Assembly: GCA_035079385.1 (NCBI GenBank) | Contig: JAVHKY010000061.1 | Location: 1,302,001-1,366,000, forward strand | Length of the DNA stretch: 64,000 nucleotides | Source: Aspidiotus rigidus | Taxonomy: Eukaryota; Arthropoda; Insecta; Hemiptera; Diaspididae | Direction of reading: 5' to 3' | Part shown: positions 11,650 to 22,726 of the stretch, one piece after another | Position numbering within the stretch: position 1 is the stretch's first letter | Layout of the letters: the number at the start of each line of letters is the position of its first letter | Position numbers and translations under genes: made by a program | The notes under the pieces: model-generated | Seen by the model: the letters and a program-made list of their open reading frames with translations, nothing else | Database searches by the model: none | Told to the model about the DNA's origin: nothing

Positions 11650-12870
11650 AGCTGAACAATATACGTGTAATATTTATTTACTCCTAGTTCAAAATACTTT
11701 GACCTTTTGTCGCTCGTGTGACACCTTCAGGATATACGGACGGAAATGAAGTTGACCAAAAGTCCACGAATACGAAAAGGTGAAAAATTGATAATTTTAG
11801 AATGGACTTGTAAACTCCAACTCCAGAAAGTCCGTTTTAAAATTTATAGGCTTGTTCTGTTTGGATATGATATTGATGATCTTTAGTACCTATATTTGTA
11901 TTTTTTTATTACATTACTTTCACAAGCTATACAAGTTCGTAGCGCGTTGAAAATGAAACTTATGACTAATATCGAGAGTACACATAAATATTGAGGCAGA
12001 GCAGTGACATCATTACCATATTTTATACCAGTTTCGTGCTGGGAGAGTCTCTCCTTTGAAAGTTCAGACGTCTCCCCTATCCAAACATGAAAGCATGGCA
12101 ACTAGAGCAGAGAATCCTGTAAACAACATCAGAATTTAAAGAGGAGAGGGGGGAGTTTTTCTTTAATTTTGCGAAAACATTTTTGGTACATGTTTATGAG
12201 GAGAAATACGAATTTTGTTGTCAAGATCATAACCATAATGACAAAATTTAATATTTTTCTTTACCTATAGGTCCGAATGGTGATAAATAAGAAACTCTTG
12301 TCCTCTTTGTATAACGAAATTTGTATTTATTTTAATAAATACAACACAATGTACCGAAAATTGTTTTCGAAAACTATAGAAAAACTCCCCGCCCTCTCCT
12401 TTTTAAACTCTGATGTTGTTGACAGGATTCTCTGCTCTAGTTGCCATGCTCCTGTGTTTGGGTAGGGGAGACGTCTGAACTTTCAAAGGAGAGACTTTTC
12501 CAGCACGAAACTGACATAAAAGATGGTAATGATGTCTCTGCTCAGGCTCAATATATATGTGTACTCTCGATATTAGTCATGAGTTTCATTTTCAACGCGC
12601 TACGAACTTGTATAGCTTGTGAAAGTAATGTACATAATAAAAAAATACAAATATAGGTACTAAAGATCACCAATATCATATCCAGACAGAACAAGCCTAT
12701 AAATTTTAAAACGGACTTTCTGGAATTGGAGTTTACGAAAATGATTAATCTTTCTCCTTTTGGTAAACTTCATTTCCGTCCGTGTATCCTGAAGATAGCG
12801 CGCGAGCGACAAGACGTCATAAAGTATTTTAAACCGGGAATAAATAAAATTAATATTATATTGTTCAGTA
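11650..12870. mobile_element. Fold-back Penelope-like remnant in Shab intron
   Basis: Left arm ~11650-12180 and right arm ~12365-12870 are diverged inverted copies around a ~185-base centre. Both arms encode the same GIY-YIG-like fragment reading outward (ETSELSKERLSQHETGIKYG at minus 12060-12000; ETSELSKERLFQHETDIKDG at plus 12470-12540). The arms are clearly less alike than those of the 7.8-9.1 kb element, so this insertion is older. No RT sequence is seen. It sits in the intron between the Shab core exon and the 14.7-kb exon. Confidence 0.65.
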
Positions 12871-14736
12871 ATATTCAACGCCATTTTCACGCTTTAATCG
12901 TCGGATATCTACTCTAAATATATGAAAGTGGCATCTCAATTTTATCTACTATTCAAGCCTAAAAATAATTTTTCTACGACTTCTTTGAGCCAATTTATGG
13001 ATCAAAATGTGCCAAATTTGCTTATGTTCTCAAAGCTAAAAAATTGTTCTAACTTTCAAATTTCACTCGATTTATCTGTTAAATTTGATACTGATTCCGA
13101 CAAAAATATGTACTTAAATGACCTTACAAAGTTTTAAATGAGGAAATTCTTGAACTCTTACTTCGAAAACCTTGGCAAATTAGTCAATTGTTGGCACATT
13201 TTAGTCCATAACTCGACCCAGAAAAGTCGTAAAAAGTTTGATCCTAGATAGAATTCAGTTACAACTTTTTTCCTGCATTCAAAGTATACATCTAACGTTT
13301 TGCGTTTACGTTGAAATAAATCTAGTCCAAAATCCTCTGCTGTATATTACACAAGAGTTGGCAGTTGCTCACCTCACACACACGTCAGCGTCTTTGCATG
13401 AACAGGTAATCAATCATAAACATGTGCACTGGCGCCTTCAGTGTGTGTCTCTACCTATTCTTCTCCCCACAGTCCACCGCTTTGAAAATGAGCACTGGCA
13501 ACTCGTGTAGAATGGACTATAGTCTCTGTATATGCGGTTCTATTAATTAATAAAAAGTTCGTCATATAATATTATTTTTATTTAAATCCAAACCAAAATT
13601 TGGCTTTTTCTCTAAGGTTTACGTTTTGCATGGCGTGCGGTGTTGAAAACGTTCGAGTTAGAAAACGTATTCAATTTATTAAACGATATCTCAGGAAATA
13701 TTGCTTCTATTGTAAGAATGAAAAGAACGTAATTTAAGCTGCATAAAATGTACCTACTTTTTAACGAATTGAATTTCAAGAAAACCGATTGAACCAAATT
13801 TGGAGAGAATTGTGATTGAAAAACGCAATTTTTACGTAGGTTTATATGGATATTTACGTTCTCTTGCTGCTCAAATGGCGTGTTGCCATGACCTCCCCCC
13901 GAACCTTGTTAGCCACCTGATCAGATTAGAGTAAGCCAAGACACGTCATCCATGGGAAGAAACCTGGGCGCTAAGACGCAACATCTCGACATAATATTCT
14001 GGAGGAAATTGAGTTGTAGTTGTAGCAGTATAATTTTTCAAAATATGTCAAGGTGGTGCGTTTTTGCACCTAGGATTCTTCCTACGAATTTTGTATAGCG
14101 TTTATGGAGCTTCGTTATTCCACATACTAGACGGTCGAAGATTTTCGTAAACAGTGGCAAAAACAACCGTGACGAAAAATTCATTTTTTGTTCTAATGGT
14201 AAGAAATATTCTGAATTTTTTTGTCTTGCCTCTCATCGCTTCTTATCTGCTGATGTAGAAATAATTGTAAAAGTTCAGTCATCTGTACTAATTGGGACCG
14301 GAGATAGTTTGGATAACGAAAACTTCCAATTAATCGATTGCGGTGACATTTTTTTCCTCTTTTTTGTCGGAAAAATGTGAGCATAATATTATACACAAAG
14401 TAAATCTAAATTTTCGCTTATATGTATTTACATGTATGCATCGATAACAGATTTTATGAATAAATACCACTACAGTAATAAACGATAGATTGCTACGACT
14501 AATTTTCTAGTTTTTTTCTTTCTGCGTAAGCCTATCGATTTACAACAAAAAAGAGAAAGCTAATGGTATATAGTGGCTATCTGAATTATTGGAGTCCGGA
14601 TAATCGGACCTTTTTCTGTATTATTAATGAGATCATTTTTGTTTTATAATATCTCCATAGAATAACTCTTGTGTAGTGTAAATTACAATAATTATATTAA
14701 TATTACTGGTTTCATCTAACATATTCTGTTTACAAG
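12871..14736. other. Shab intron, no recognisable feature
   Basis: AT-rich intron sequence after the fold-back element and before the next proposed exon. Only short open frames without recognisable domains are present on either strand, and no clear repeat structure was noticed. Confidence 0.5.
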
Positions 14737-14906
14737 AGCACGATTGTGATAAAATACCTCATCCAAGTCAAGAGGATTGTGAATCGCCTGAAGAAGAGGC
14801 CAGAAGTTGGATACAGACGGGAGACTTGTCTGTAAATTTTGGAGAGCTGTACAATAATCGTAGCACATCTACACAATCTACGCCAATTGTTGCTCCTGTT
14901 AGCCCG
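14737..14906 (+). CDS. Shab: Shab cytoplasmic exon (proposed)
   Basis: The acceptor is ...TTTACAAG at 14736 and the donor is GTAATT from 14907. With the one-base overhang from the core exon the frame reads E-HDCDKIPHPSQEDCESPEE and continues SWIQTGDLSVNFGELYNNRS to VAPVSP, 57 residues, ending at a codon boundary. It is acidic, Ser/Thr-rich and low in complexity, as expected for the poorly conserved cytoplasmic region after the S6-linked helix. Assigned by phase and open frame; I do not recognise a conserved block in it, so the exact boundaries or exon identity could be wrong. Confidence 0.6.
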
Positions 14907-16180
14907 GTAATTACTTATAAAAAACTAATTTCATTTATAGCTTGACCTGATCTAACATCATGAGTACCCTAACATTTGTAAAGTAATTTCTGAATAGCTG
15001 CGGTGTCAGTGAGCTCATTTTTTTAATGCTAATTTCTAAAATCCTGAGAATTGAGTTTCTATCTCGAGTAGTCTATAAGTAATCTGTAATTGCGACTTTC
15101 CCTCAACATATTTTATTTACGAATTTTAGAACAAAATTCAAATATCCATTAACCAAACAAACAAACAAACAAACAAACAAACAAACAAACAAACAAACAA
15201 AAAAAAAAACAAAAAAAAAAATGGGCCTAGCTTAACTGATGCGAATACGTTTACTGGCCAGCGTAGAGTGTACGAGTTTCACAAATAGGCACGTTTCTGA
15301 TAAAAAGCCTGACATATACACAACTATGTGTATAAATATAACGTCATCGCAGGCAAGGTCTTGGTTCTTCGAAACTGTGATTACGAGTGGTATGAAGGTG
15401 GCGGAAACAAGCGCGAAACTAAGAATTTGGTTTTGAAAAATATTTTGTAATTTAAAGGATAAGAATAAATGTAGAGAGGTACAATTCTTTTGTAAAACCG
15501 GAATGCTGACCTCCTCGTGATGTTTTCGGGTTCATATCGAAATGCTTATGCGTATTTTGTATTCCATCTAGATTTTTGTCTGTCCTTTGAAAAAGATTTC
15601 CTACATCTAAAAACTCTATATAGGGCCACGTGCCATCCTGACTACTGGTAGCCCATTGGGTGTTATCAACGTTCAGCGAAGTGGGGCTGACAAAAAATAC
15701 TCACAGCGCTAAAAAGGCTGGCGTTGCCTCAGTTATAACTACCCATCCGTACATCTACAGAGTGGAATACTAGTCTTAGATGCTAGTACAGACTGGATGA
15801 TATTCTATAAAAAGTATTGAAGAGGGTTAGCAATGTGCAACATACTTGACTTGGTTGAGCAGAAGGTTTCAATCTTTTGGGTGTACGTGCAATAATAACA
15901 AAATAATTATCTTTGGAAAAAGTCAACATAGTATTTTATCGTTCTCACTGACTGGTATATTTTTTCATAAGTTTTTCTTCATGTATTCCTAATAGAAAGC
16001 TATCATACGTTTGCAATTATTGCGGAGCAGCACGGGATAACTAGGTAGTAGTTCAGTAAAGATTATTGAAAATGCCAGAAGCGTTTAAGCTCGCATATAA
16101 CTATACGCAGCTGATTACAAAACTAGATGTTATTTCAATATTTTGGGATAATATTTAGAGTGTGATTTGGCTTACAGATG
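14907..16180. other. Shab intron, start of the 25-kb intron
   Basis: Holds a (CAAA)n microsatellite at 15153-15199 and, around 15240-15440, a block that recurs in inverted form near 1045-1090 (CTTGTACGCTTTACGCTGGCC type), probably a SINE-like repeat. Nothing else was recognised. Confidence 0.45.
15153..15199. repeat. (CAAA)n microsatellite
   Basis: About twelve CAAA units followed by an A-rich stretch. Confidence 0.95.
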
Positions 16181-16440
16181 TGTTACGCCCAATTTGTGAA
16201 ATTGCTCGATTCGGAGAATGGATAGAAAAATTGCCCTTTTCGTAAAATGAGCAACCCCCCTCCACCTCTTGCCTGTTCCACAAAATGATCGATTCTTCTA
16301 CCCAATACGTGAAATGAGCAGGAGAATAAGCTATTTTTCTGTAATTTGAACAGATATTTTCTGCTTGTTAGGCCACGTGAAATAGATATTATTGGTTCTA
16401 CCGCCTGATTGTTAGCAGGTACTGCGATAAACGAATAAGT

Positions 16441-16765
16441 ACAGTTTCATTAATTGTGAAGGAGGAGTGGATTAGCGAAATATATCGAGTGATGCGCTAT
16501 CTGATGGCGCGCTCTCTGATTGGTGGATTGAGACAAAAAGAAGCCGGTGATGAAAAAAGTTTTACAAAAAATTCGAAATTGGGTTCGCTGGAAAGAACAT
16601 TTTGATAGCTACAACTTTCGTTCTCTGCACTTTTTCATATTAAAAAAGATAGAGCTGATTTTACACGTATATCTTCTTTTGGTATAAAAGACACAAGGTC
16701 ACCTTCTCGTCCAGTTTCTGTAAGTTGCCACGTGCAGCGCAACCGCTCTATATTTGACGAATGTT
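16441..16765. repeat. Dispersed repeat, copy 1 (copy 2 at 36.83 kb)
   Basis: This block (GCGCTATCTGATGGCGCGCT through CTCGTCCAGTTTCTGTAAG) is shared in the same orientation with ~36835-37100, with moderate divergence and indels. It is non-coding. The class is unknown. It lies inside the 16.2-18.35 kb TIR element. Confidence 0.6.
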
Positions 16766-17402
16766 TATCTGATCATCAATTTCCTCGAAACTATTATTAG
16801 TAAACGTAATAATTTTACACATAATATTTTCAGGATTATCAGGTATTTTTGATTGTCAACAGAATTATTCATTTCAATTAATAACAATTTTTTCACGTAA
16901 AATTTAACGCGGCTATCAATCTTGAAATAATTTTTCAGCCAGTCCTGACCATATTTTTCATGTCTTATGATTTAAAAATTAATTGATATCCTCCTCAATT
17001 TTTTTCATTGAAAAAGTTCCAGCCGATAGTTTGAGCAATTTGATAATATGTATGAAGTTCCATTCTATTCTTTAGGTACCGGTAAGTCAAAACGATATTG
17101 TGATTTTCAGGAAACGTCTTTGTAATATTGTTAAGCATGCAATACAATTATGAAATGACGTCACCTTATCTTAAGAATGAGACACAATAGATGATAAATC
17201 CGAAAAACTCCCTATTACTCGTAAGGGAAGTGACTTGGTAAACACATGAAAAGAGAAAAATCAATCCTTCACCAGACTCCGAAGCGAGCACACCTTACTA
17301 AAAGCGGTTTTTCACCGACACACCTTATCTTAAAGAAAAGATATTTAACAAATATAGTTTTGGCACTTACATACAACGCCTGCAGCGAAAAATTTTTCAC
17401 AT

Positions 17403-17865
17403 GTGTATATGAAGGATAAGGTCTCCCTCCAAAAAAGGATTAGGTGTTGTATTATATTCGGACTATCCTCTCTTATGTGGGATACATGTCAAAAGTTGAA
17501 AGGACGTCTCTTTCAACATATAAGTGATGTAAGAAACCGATTTAATCGCATTGTCTTGGCAAATCAGGTTCGAGAGATGGGCTATGTATTCAATTTGAAT
17601 AAAACAAAAATCGTAGGTCGAAAAGGATAGGGTGGAAAAGAGAAAAATTTTGGGAGCCATTGATATCATTAAAGACCAAGAACTCTTGGACACGAACAGA
17701 AGTGTCATCAAGCAGCGTTACTCATCCAGTTTATTTCCTCTTCTTCCTCATCTCTATTAGCCTATCGTTGATCACCTTTTTAGTTCAGTTTTGCTTTTCA
17801 TTATACATTATAGTTTTTGTACACCTGGGCTATAGAAGACAGCAAGACTGTTGATACTTCGTCAT
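17403..17865 (+). pseudogene. Penelope-like GIY-YIG C-terminal remnant
   Basis: The plus-strand frame contains CQKLKGRLFQHISDVRNRFN, LANQVREMGYVFNLNKTKIV and, after a frame change, FWEPLISLKTKNSW. This order (Q-LK-RL-QH, then LANH-type, then KTKIVG) is that of the second half of PLE GIY-YIG domains. The GIY motif itself has decayed to FGLSSLMWDTC. Only the end of the element remains, with a frameshift after ~17630. Confidence 0.55.
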
Positions 17866-17867
17866 AT

Positions 17868-18020
17868 CACCAAGAAGAGTGTACACCCGAAGGTGTAGCA
17901 AATTATATTGAACCACAAGAAAATCAGCCGCTAAACGTTTTCGGTTAAACAACCATCATCGGAGCGTAAACGAAAGCGGCATAACCATAAATTAGAACAA
18001 CGTATCGATTCGTCGTCATA
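17868..18020. repeat. Dispersed repeat, copy 1 (copy 2 at 47.74 kb)
   Basis: Shares AGCCGCTAAACGTTTTCGGT and adjacent sequence (CAACCATCATCGGAG, ACCATAAATT, TCGATTCG) with 47738-47885, in the same orientation. Non-coding. In both places it follows other repeat debris, so it may be the 3' tail of a retroelement. Confidence 0.5.
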
Positions 18021-18353
18021 ATTTTCAAACTAGAAGGGGGATACTGAGTAGTACCAATACTTTCCTCTCATTCAGTAAAATCATTTTTGTTTCTTATTTT
18101 CATACCTCAAAAAGACAAAGTCACATTTAGATTAATTACACAATTCAAGCATATAAAATGATGTAACGTTTTTGCATAGACTGCGACTGCTGAGTTCACG
18201 TTTTGATCAAAAAAGTGTTGCCCAATACGTGAAATGAGCCTTTATCACTGCTTATTCTGTAGCTTGAGTAGAGAGTGATTGTTCATTTTCATGAAATACG
18301 CGATTTTTCTGACCATTCCGCGAATTAATCAATTTCACAAATTGGGCGTAACA

Positions 18354-19551
18354 AACATTATGAAAAAAGGAATTTAAATTACTAGATAGAGAGAAAGAGA
18401 GTAAAAAAAGAAGAAGGAAAAAAAAAAAAAATTCAGAGCCGTCTCATATCTTGCATGCTCCTTCTAACGACCGCTACTTCTCCTTCTGCTTCTCTTCTTT
18501 TCAGTCTTCGGATGCAAATCCACCTTTTGAAGGTTGAAACGAATAATTTATAGGTAGTTTTACACAGACTGCAACTTTTTGAAATAATTTTCTCCCGCGG
18601 AGCGAAGATGGCTCTACGGTACCCTCTAATCTTTGGTACATTCTGTTGTTTTAATATTCGTCAAGGGTTATTAGCTAATGCGAATACGTACAAAATACAG
18701 CATTTTAAACAATTCTCATGCTGTTACGACGCATGGATTACATGTGATACTCGTATTTAATTTGTTTCATGTTCGATAGTCGTTCGTTTCTTTGATGCAA
18801 CTTACTTCTGATGCCGTTTTGCTTGGATATCTATCTAAATTGCAGAAGGTCTCTTCTCATGCGCGAGGTCAAGGCTGGCATTTATAGTGTCTCATTGCAA
18901 CACATCGGAAAAAAAATTTGAAAAACTATGATTTTTCACATTTTTAAAACTGAAAGCTAAGTCGCGAGAGAAGCGAACGAAGAATTTTTTATTTGCGATA
19001 CATCAGAAAAACTTACTTTGCCGGCCCTGCGGAAGGTGGCTTGTAATCGCTTTCGCTGACTACGCTTCTTGAAAAAGCGTTATTTCTATAATATTTTTAT
19101 TTTTGAAATTTCGTTTTGGAATTACATCGTATTATTCTTTACCGAAAATTGGAAAAAGTATTTGTAGAAATAGCCTACCCAATTTATAAGTATGATGATA
19201 GGGAGGATTGGAAAGCGTTCCGAATTCGAAGTCTTTTGGCCTAGTGATCATAAATTTGATGAAAATTATGGAGTTGCGACGCGATATTTTTCATGTACGA
19301 GTAGAAGAACGCTTGCGCGATCATTATACTTGTAAGTTTTCAAGATTGAGCTCGACCTCATATTGTGTGCCCTATTCTTGACTGAAGATTGGGTTGTATT
19401 TCACCAGATATTTGACAGGTATTGTGTTTCGAATGGATCTCCACTCCCTCTATTGAAATACGAGTACGTGTAAATTTTAAATTTTTGCGTAATGATTGAC
19501 GGAAACTATGTATAATTAGGGTATGATTTTAGGGCACAATATAATAGGGTC
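18354..19551. other. Shab intron, no recognisable feature
   Basis: AT-rich with an A/G-rich stretch at ~18390-18430. No open frame with recognisable domains and no clear repeat. Confidence 0.45.
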
Positions 19552-20595
19552 AATGAACGATAAATTTTCGATGAAAAACTTTAAAAAAGCATCATGAAGT
19601 ATGTTTAATGCGACAAACGATAAAAAAAAGAATTGAACGATAAAAATTAACTTTGAAGAATCAAAAAATGTAATGCACTTCAAAAAAATATGGAAACGAT
19701 AAACAATTTGTTCCAACGATATTACATGCACATGAAATTAGCCACTCAAGGCAGTAAAAATTAAAAAAAAAAAAGGAATAGCATTTATTGCACAATCAAA
19801 GCACGTCTAGCTAATTGGGGCCTTCCCCGCTTTCGTTTTTGGCTGAGTGGCACATTCTTAGCCTCTGGAGGCACATTCACTAATTTCATTCGGATAAGTA
19901 GGCCAAGAACGTGTTTACACATCAAAGTTTTCAAAAAAAACGGGCACGAACACGTTGATTGATAGACAGATGAGGCATCAATGTCTACCTGCCACAAACC
20001 GTGGTACATCCTCAAGAAATTTTCGATCGTCTTCCATTTATTGTGACGTTTTTTGAATTCTGCAAGGGTTGCAGGCGTATATCTTCCGCCCGGGTTGACG
20101 AATGCACATAGAAAGTGCTCTCTTCTTTTATCACTTTCTTATTTAATGAGGCCCATTGGAAAGCGTCGGTCCACTGCACTGCTTCAACGAGATGTCAGGA
20201 GTACGTGCAAACTTGATGCAATTAACGGACTCCGGCTTCGTCAGTTCTGACCATTCAACCAATAACTGGAAGACACCATTTAGAAACTGTCCCACAGGTA
20301 GTCTTTCATGTAGGGTGTGACCACTTCTGATGGCAGCATTTGGAGTGAACTACACGACGTACAACTCAAGACTACAGAGATCGTCTCTTCTTGTTGTTAC
20401 AAGCGCCGAACGTCGCATCATATTCTCCCATAGCTTTTTCCTCTTTTGATGCTTAACCATCATGAAAATTATCGCTTATTCTGCCTAAAACATCGCTCAT
20501 GAACCATCGTAAATGTATACATTAATTATCGTTCACTTGCACATTTTTACTTGTCATTTTGTCTATCGTAAAATGTGATTTATTTATCGTTCATT
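19552..20595. mobile_element. Mutator-like element with iterated AACGATAAA ends
   Basis: The ends are a perfect 14-base inverted repeat, AATGAACGATAAAT at 19552-19565 and its complement at 20582-20595. Within the left end AACGATAAA occurs exactly at 19556, 19616, 19636 and 19695, with variants at ~19567 and 19715. The right end carries the complement as TTATCGTT-type words at ~20469, 20525, 20584 and weaker copies at ~20490, 20505 and 20563. Between them lies a minus-strand SWIM-MULE transposase remnant. The element is about 1.04 kb, so most of the transposase is deleted. No target duplication was identified. Confidence 0.7.
19785..20390 (-). pseudogene. SWIM-type MULE transposase remnant
   Basis: Read from ~20390 down, the minus strand gives SGHTLHERLPVGQFLNGVFQ, a block characteristic of the region after the DDE domain in SWIM-bearing Mutator-like transposases. 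After frame changes comes the 77-residue frame 20015-19785 with STCSCPFFLKTLMCKHVLGL. That is a SWIM zinc finger (C-x-C, eight residues, C-x-H), here with all four ligands intact. It ends with a basic tail, SQKRKRGRPQLARRALIVQ, which looks like a nuclear-localisation or DNA-contact tail. The N-terminal DNA-binding and catalytic regions are absent. Related remnants lie at 43.2-43.9 and 61.8 kb. Confidence 0.7.
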
Positions 20596-20629
20596 TTATT
20601 ACTCCCCGTATAATTATATTATATATAAC

Positions 20630-20740
20630 TAGCCGCTTGCGGTTAGGCCTGCAGCGCCCGGCTGCCTCACGCTTCGCGCTCGCGATTTTGGGGTCACGGG
20701 GCGCTAGACAGCCGATGATGATGATGATAAAAATTTTCTA
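20630..20740. repeat. GC-rich retroelement-like tail (tentative)
   Basis: A sharply GC-rich block (AACTAGCCGCTTGCGG, GCTTCGCGCTCGCG) in AT-rich surroundings, ending in a short GAT repeat. Such blocks with ACTAGCCGCTT starts are common dispersed-repeat ends in arthropods, but I cannot name the family. Confidence 0.25.
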
Positions 20741-22450
20741 GACCAATAAGAAAAAAGCATCGACTACGGCGATGGCCGACTGACAGCACCCTTGATGTTC
20801 CTACGTTACAGTTTCAGATTACTGATACACCGACCGAAGTATACGCAATGTTTACAAAGTGTGCTTTATTATTATGTATGTATAATATAATACTGCTGCG
20901 TTTGCGGCGCAAGATTCATTATTTATGCAAATATTGTTTAAATAAGTCGCAAAAATAGAGGAGATGGAAGTAAAAGAAAAGGTTTACGCAGCTCCATTTT
21001 TCATAATTTTTGCATTTCCTCGTTCATTTTGGTTTTCGAGCCCAGGCCGGCCGTGAGCTTTAATTATATTCGTGTGCTACACAAAGATAACGGGAAGATG
21101 TTTAGCCTATACAAAATTTATAACGCGTTTTACGAGGAAAAAGGTACTTACCTTGTATGTATTTGATTTCAATGAGTCCAAAAATCAAATTTCAAAGCAA
21201 TATTTTCTATGAATCGATTTTCAATGCTTCATCTGTACGTGGAGGTAATAATCGGTATTTCAAATTGGTAGGATTCCTGGAGAATTTGAAAAATACAATT
21301 TATTTATCGATAGGTACCTATAGAGAAATCCAAACTGAGGCTTTTAGTAGTGCTCTGGTAGTATTTTGTGATTTCGTAACTTTTAGATAGACATGAGTAC
21401 TGGAGTGTGGGTGAAATACAAGGGTGAAATGTATGTTTATTTCTTTAAGGTAGGCCTGCCTTCTTGTTGTCCTTGAATTTTTTCGGACACTCCACGATCA
21501 GCAGTTCTGCACGATGTTAATTCGTTATAATAATATCTCTACATTTAGGATACGAATACCCGAACTGGCAGTCCGAATGATAATGAGAAAATCGACGAAA
21601 TTCCCAACAAATTTGAATTAATGTTGCTTTTGTACGGTAAAGGTATTGTTGTACCCGCATTGCGTAAGTTATCATAAGGTGGTAAAAAGATACCGGTAGG
21701 GTTTTTTTTTTTTTTTTCTTTTTTCCCTTGAAGAGGAGGAGGAGGAGGAGGGGGAGGAGGGGGGGGGGGGGTAGACTTGTTACGAGTATTGTAATGCTGC
21801 AACATATTACAGTATTTGCGATACTTAGTAGAGCTCAATCATGTAGGTGCGTCATAAATTGTAGGTAATTCTGTTTAATTTTTTAGTAGATTCAAATATT
21901 TTTATATTCACGCGCGCGCAGTATTGTAATAAATCAATTATATTACCATGAACTCGATTTGTTCGTCGTGCACCCTACACCCGCGTTGATAATTTTCAGA
22001 ACTTCTCCGTTCGTTTCTATTCCGTATAGGCCTAGTTCGCTTTACGACAATAATTGTAGATCTTAGCCCTATTTTCGTTGGTTTTCTTGAAGTAGACGGG
22101 TAGATTAAATTTATTGTTTTCATATTTTATTTTATTGTTTTTATTTTTCATTTTCTTCAATTTGTTTTATTTCTCCTTTGTAATATGAGTCATTCTTTCG
22201 ATTAGGTACCTAATATCGATAAGTATTACAGTGATGAAGAAATTTATTAATATTTGGTTCAAAAATTTTGAAAATGTTGGAAAACCGACATGATGACTTA
22301 ATCCTACGTGTGAATATTATCAAAATTATTCTTGCTTTATTTTTCTGAGAATTAGATGTACGTGTAGCCTATGAAATGTGTTTAGCTAAAGAAGAAACTT
22401 GTCGTTTCTATAACTCTAATAGGGTTCGTTGAATTCATATTGGGAACGTT
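20741..22450. other. Shab intron, low-complexity tract
   Basis: Contains a poly-T run and a GGA/G-rich tract at ~21700-21770. No conserved coding sequence was found on either strand. Confidence 0.45.
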
Positions 22451-22726
22451 CCCGGTAAACAATTTGAAGCCTTTTGAAGCCCCTGGGAAAAACTACCCTC
22501 TGAAGCCCTCATTTGAAGCCCTGTTGATTCCCTGTTCCCCTCTTACTTCCCTATTGAAGCCCTCATGAAGCCCTCAAATATAAAGGGCTTCAGGGACACA
22601 AAAAGGAAACAGGGCTTAATTTGGGAAAAACTACCCTTTTAATTCCCATTTGAAGCCCTGTTTCCTTTTTGTGTCCCTGAAGCCCTTTATATTTGAGGGC
22701 TTCAAGTGGGAACAATGTTTACCGGG
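22451..22726. mobile_element. Fold-back MITE rich in GAAGCCCT words
   Basis: The ends are CCCGGTAAAC at 22451-22460 and its complement at 22717-22726. A perfect 52-bp inverted repeat (22566-22617 and 22653-22704) surrounds a 35-base loop. GAAGCCCT or its complement AGGGCTTC recurs more than ten times throughout. There is no coding capacity. It is probably a non-autonomous fold-back element whose body grew by reiterating one word. Confidence 0.7.

Larger units (their letters stand above)
16181..18353. mobile_element. TIR element with iterated CCCAATACGTGAAATGAGC words
   Basis: The two ends are inverted: TGTTACGCCCAATTTGTGAA at 16181 and its complement ending at 18353. At least 23 bases match perfectly, with imperfect pairing to ~48. 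Inside each end a related word is repeated: CCCAATACGTGAAATGAGC at ~16301 and ~18222, plus variants at ~16233 (CGTAAAATGAGC), 16276, 18283 and 18311. The 2.17-kb body holds a Penelope-like GIY-YIG remnant and two dispersed repeats, so it is a chimera or has been invaded. No transposase of its own is recognisable. Confidence 0.6.
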
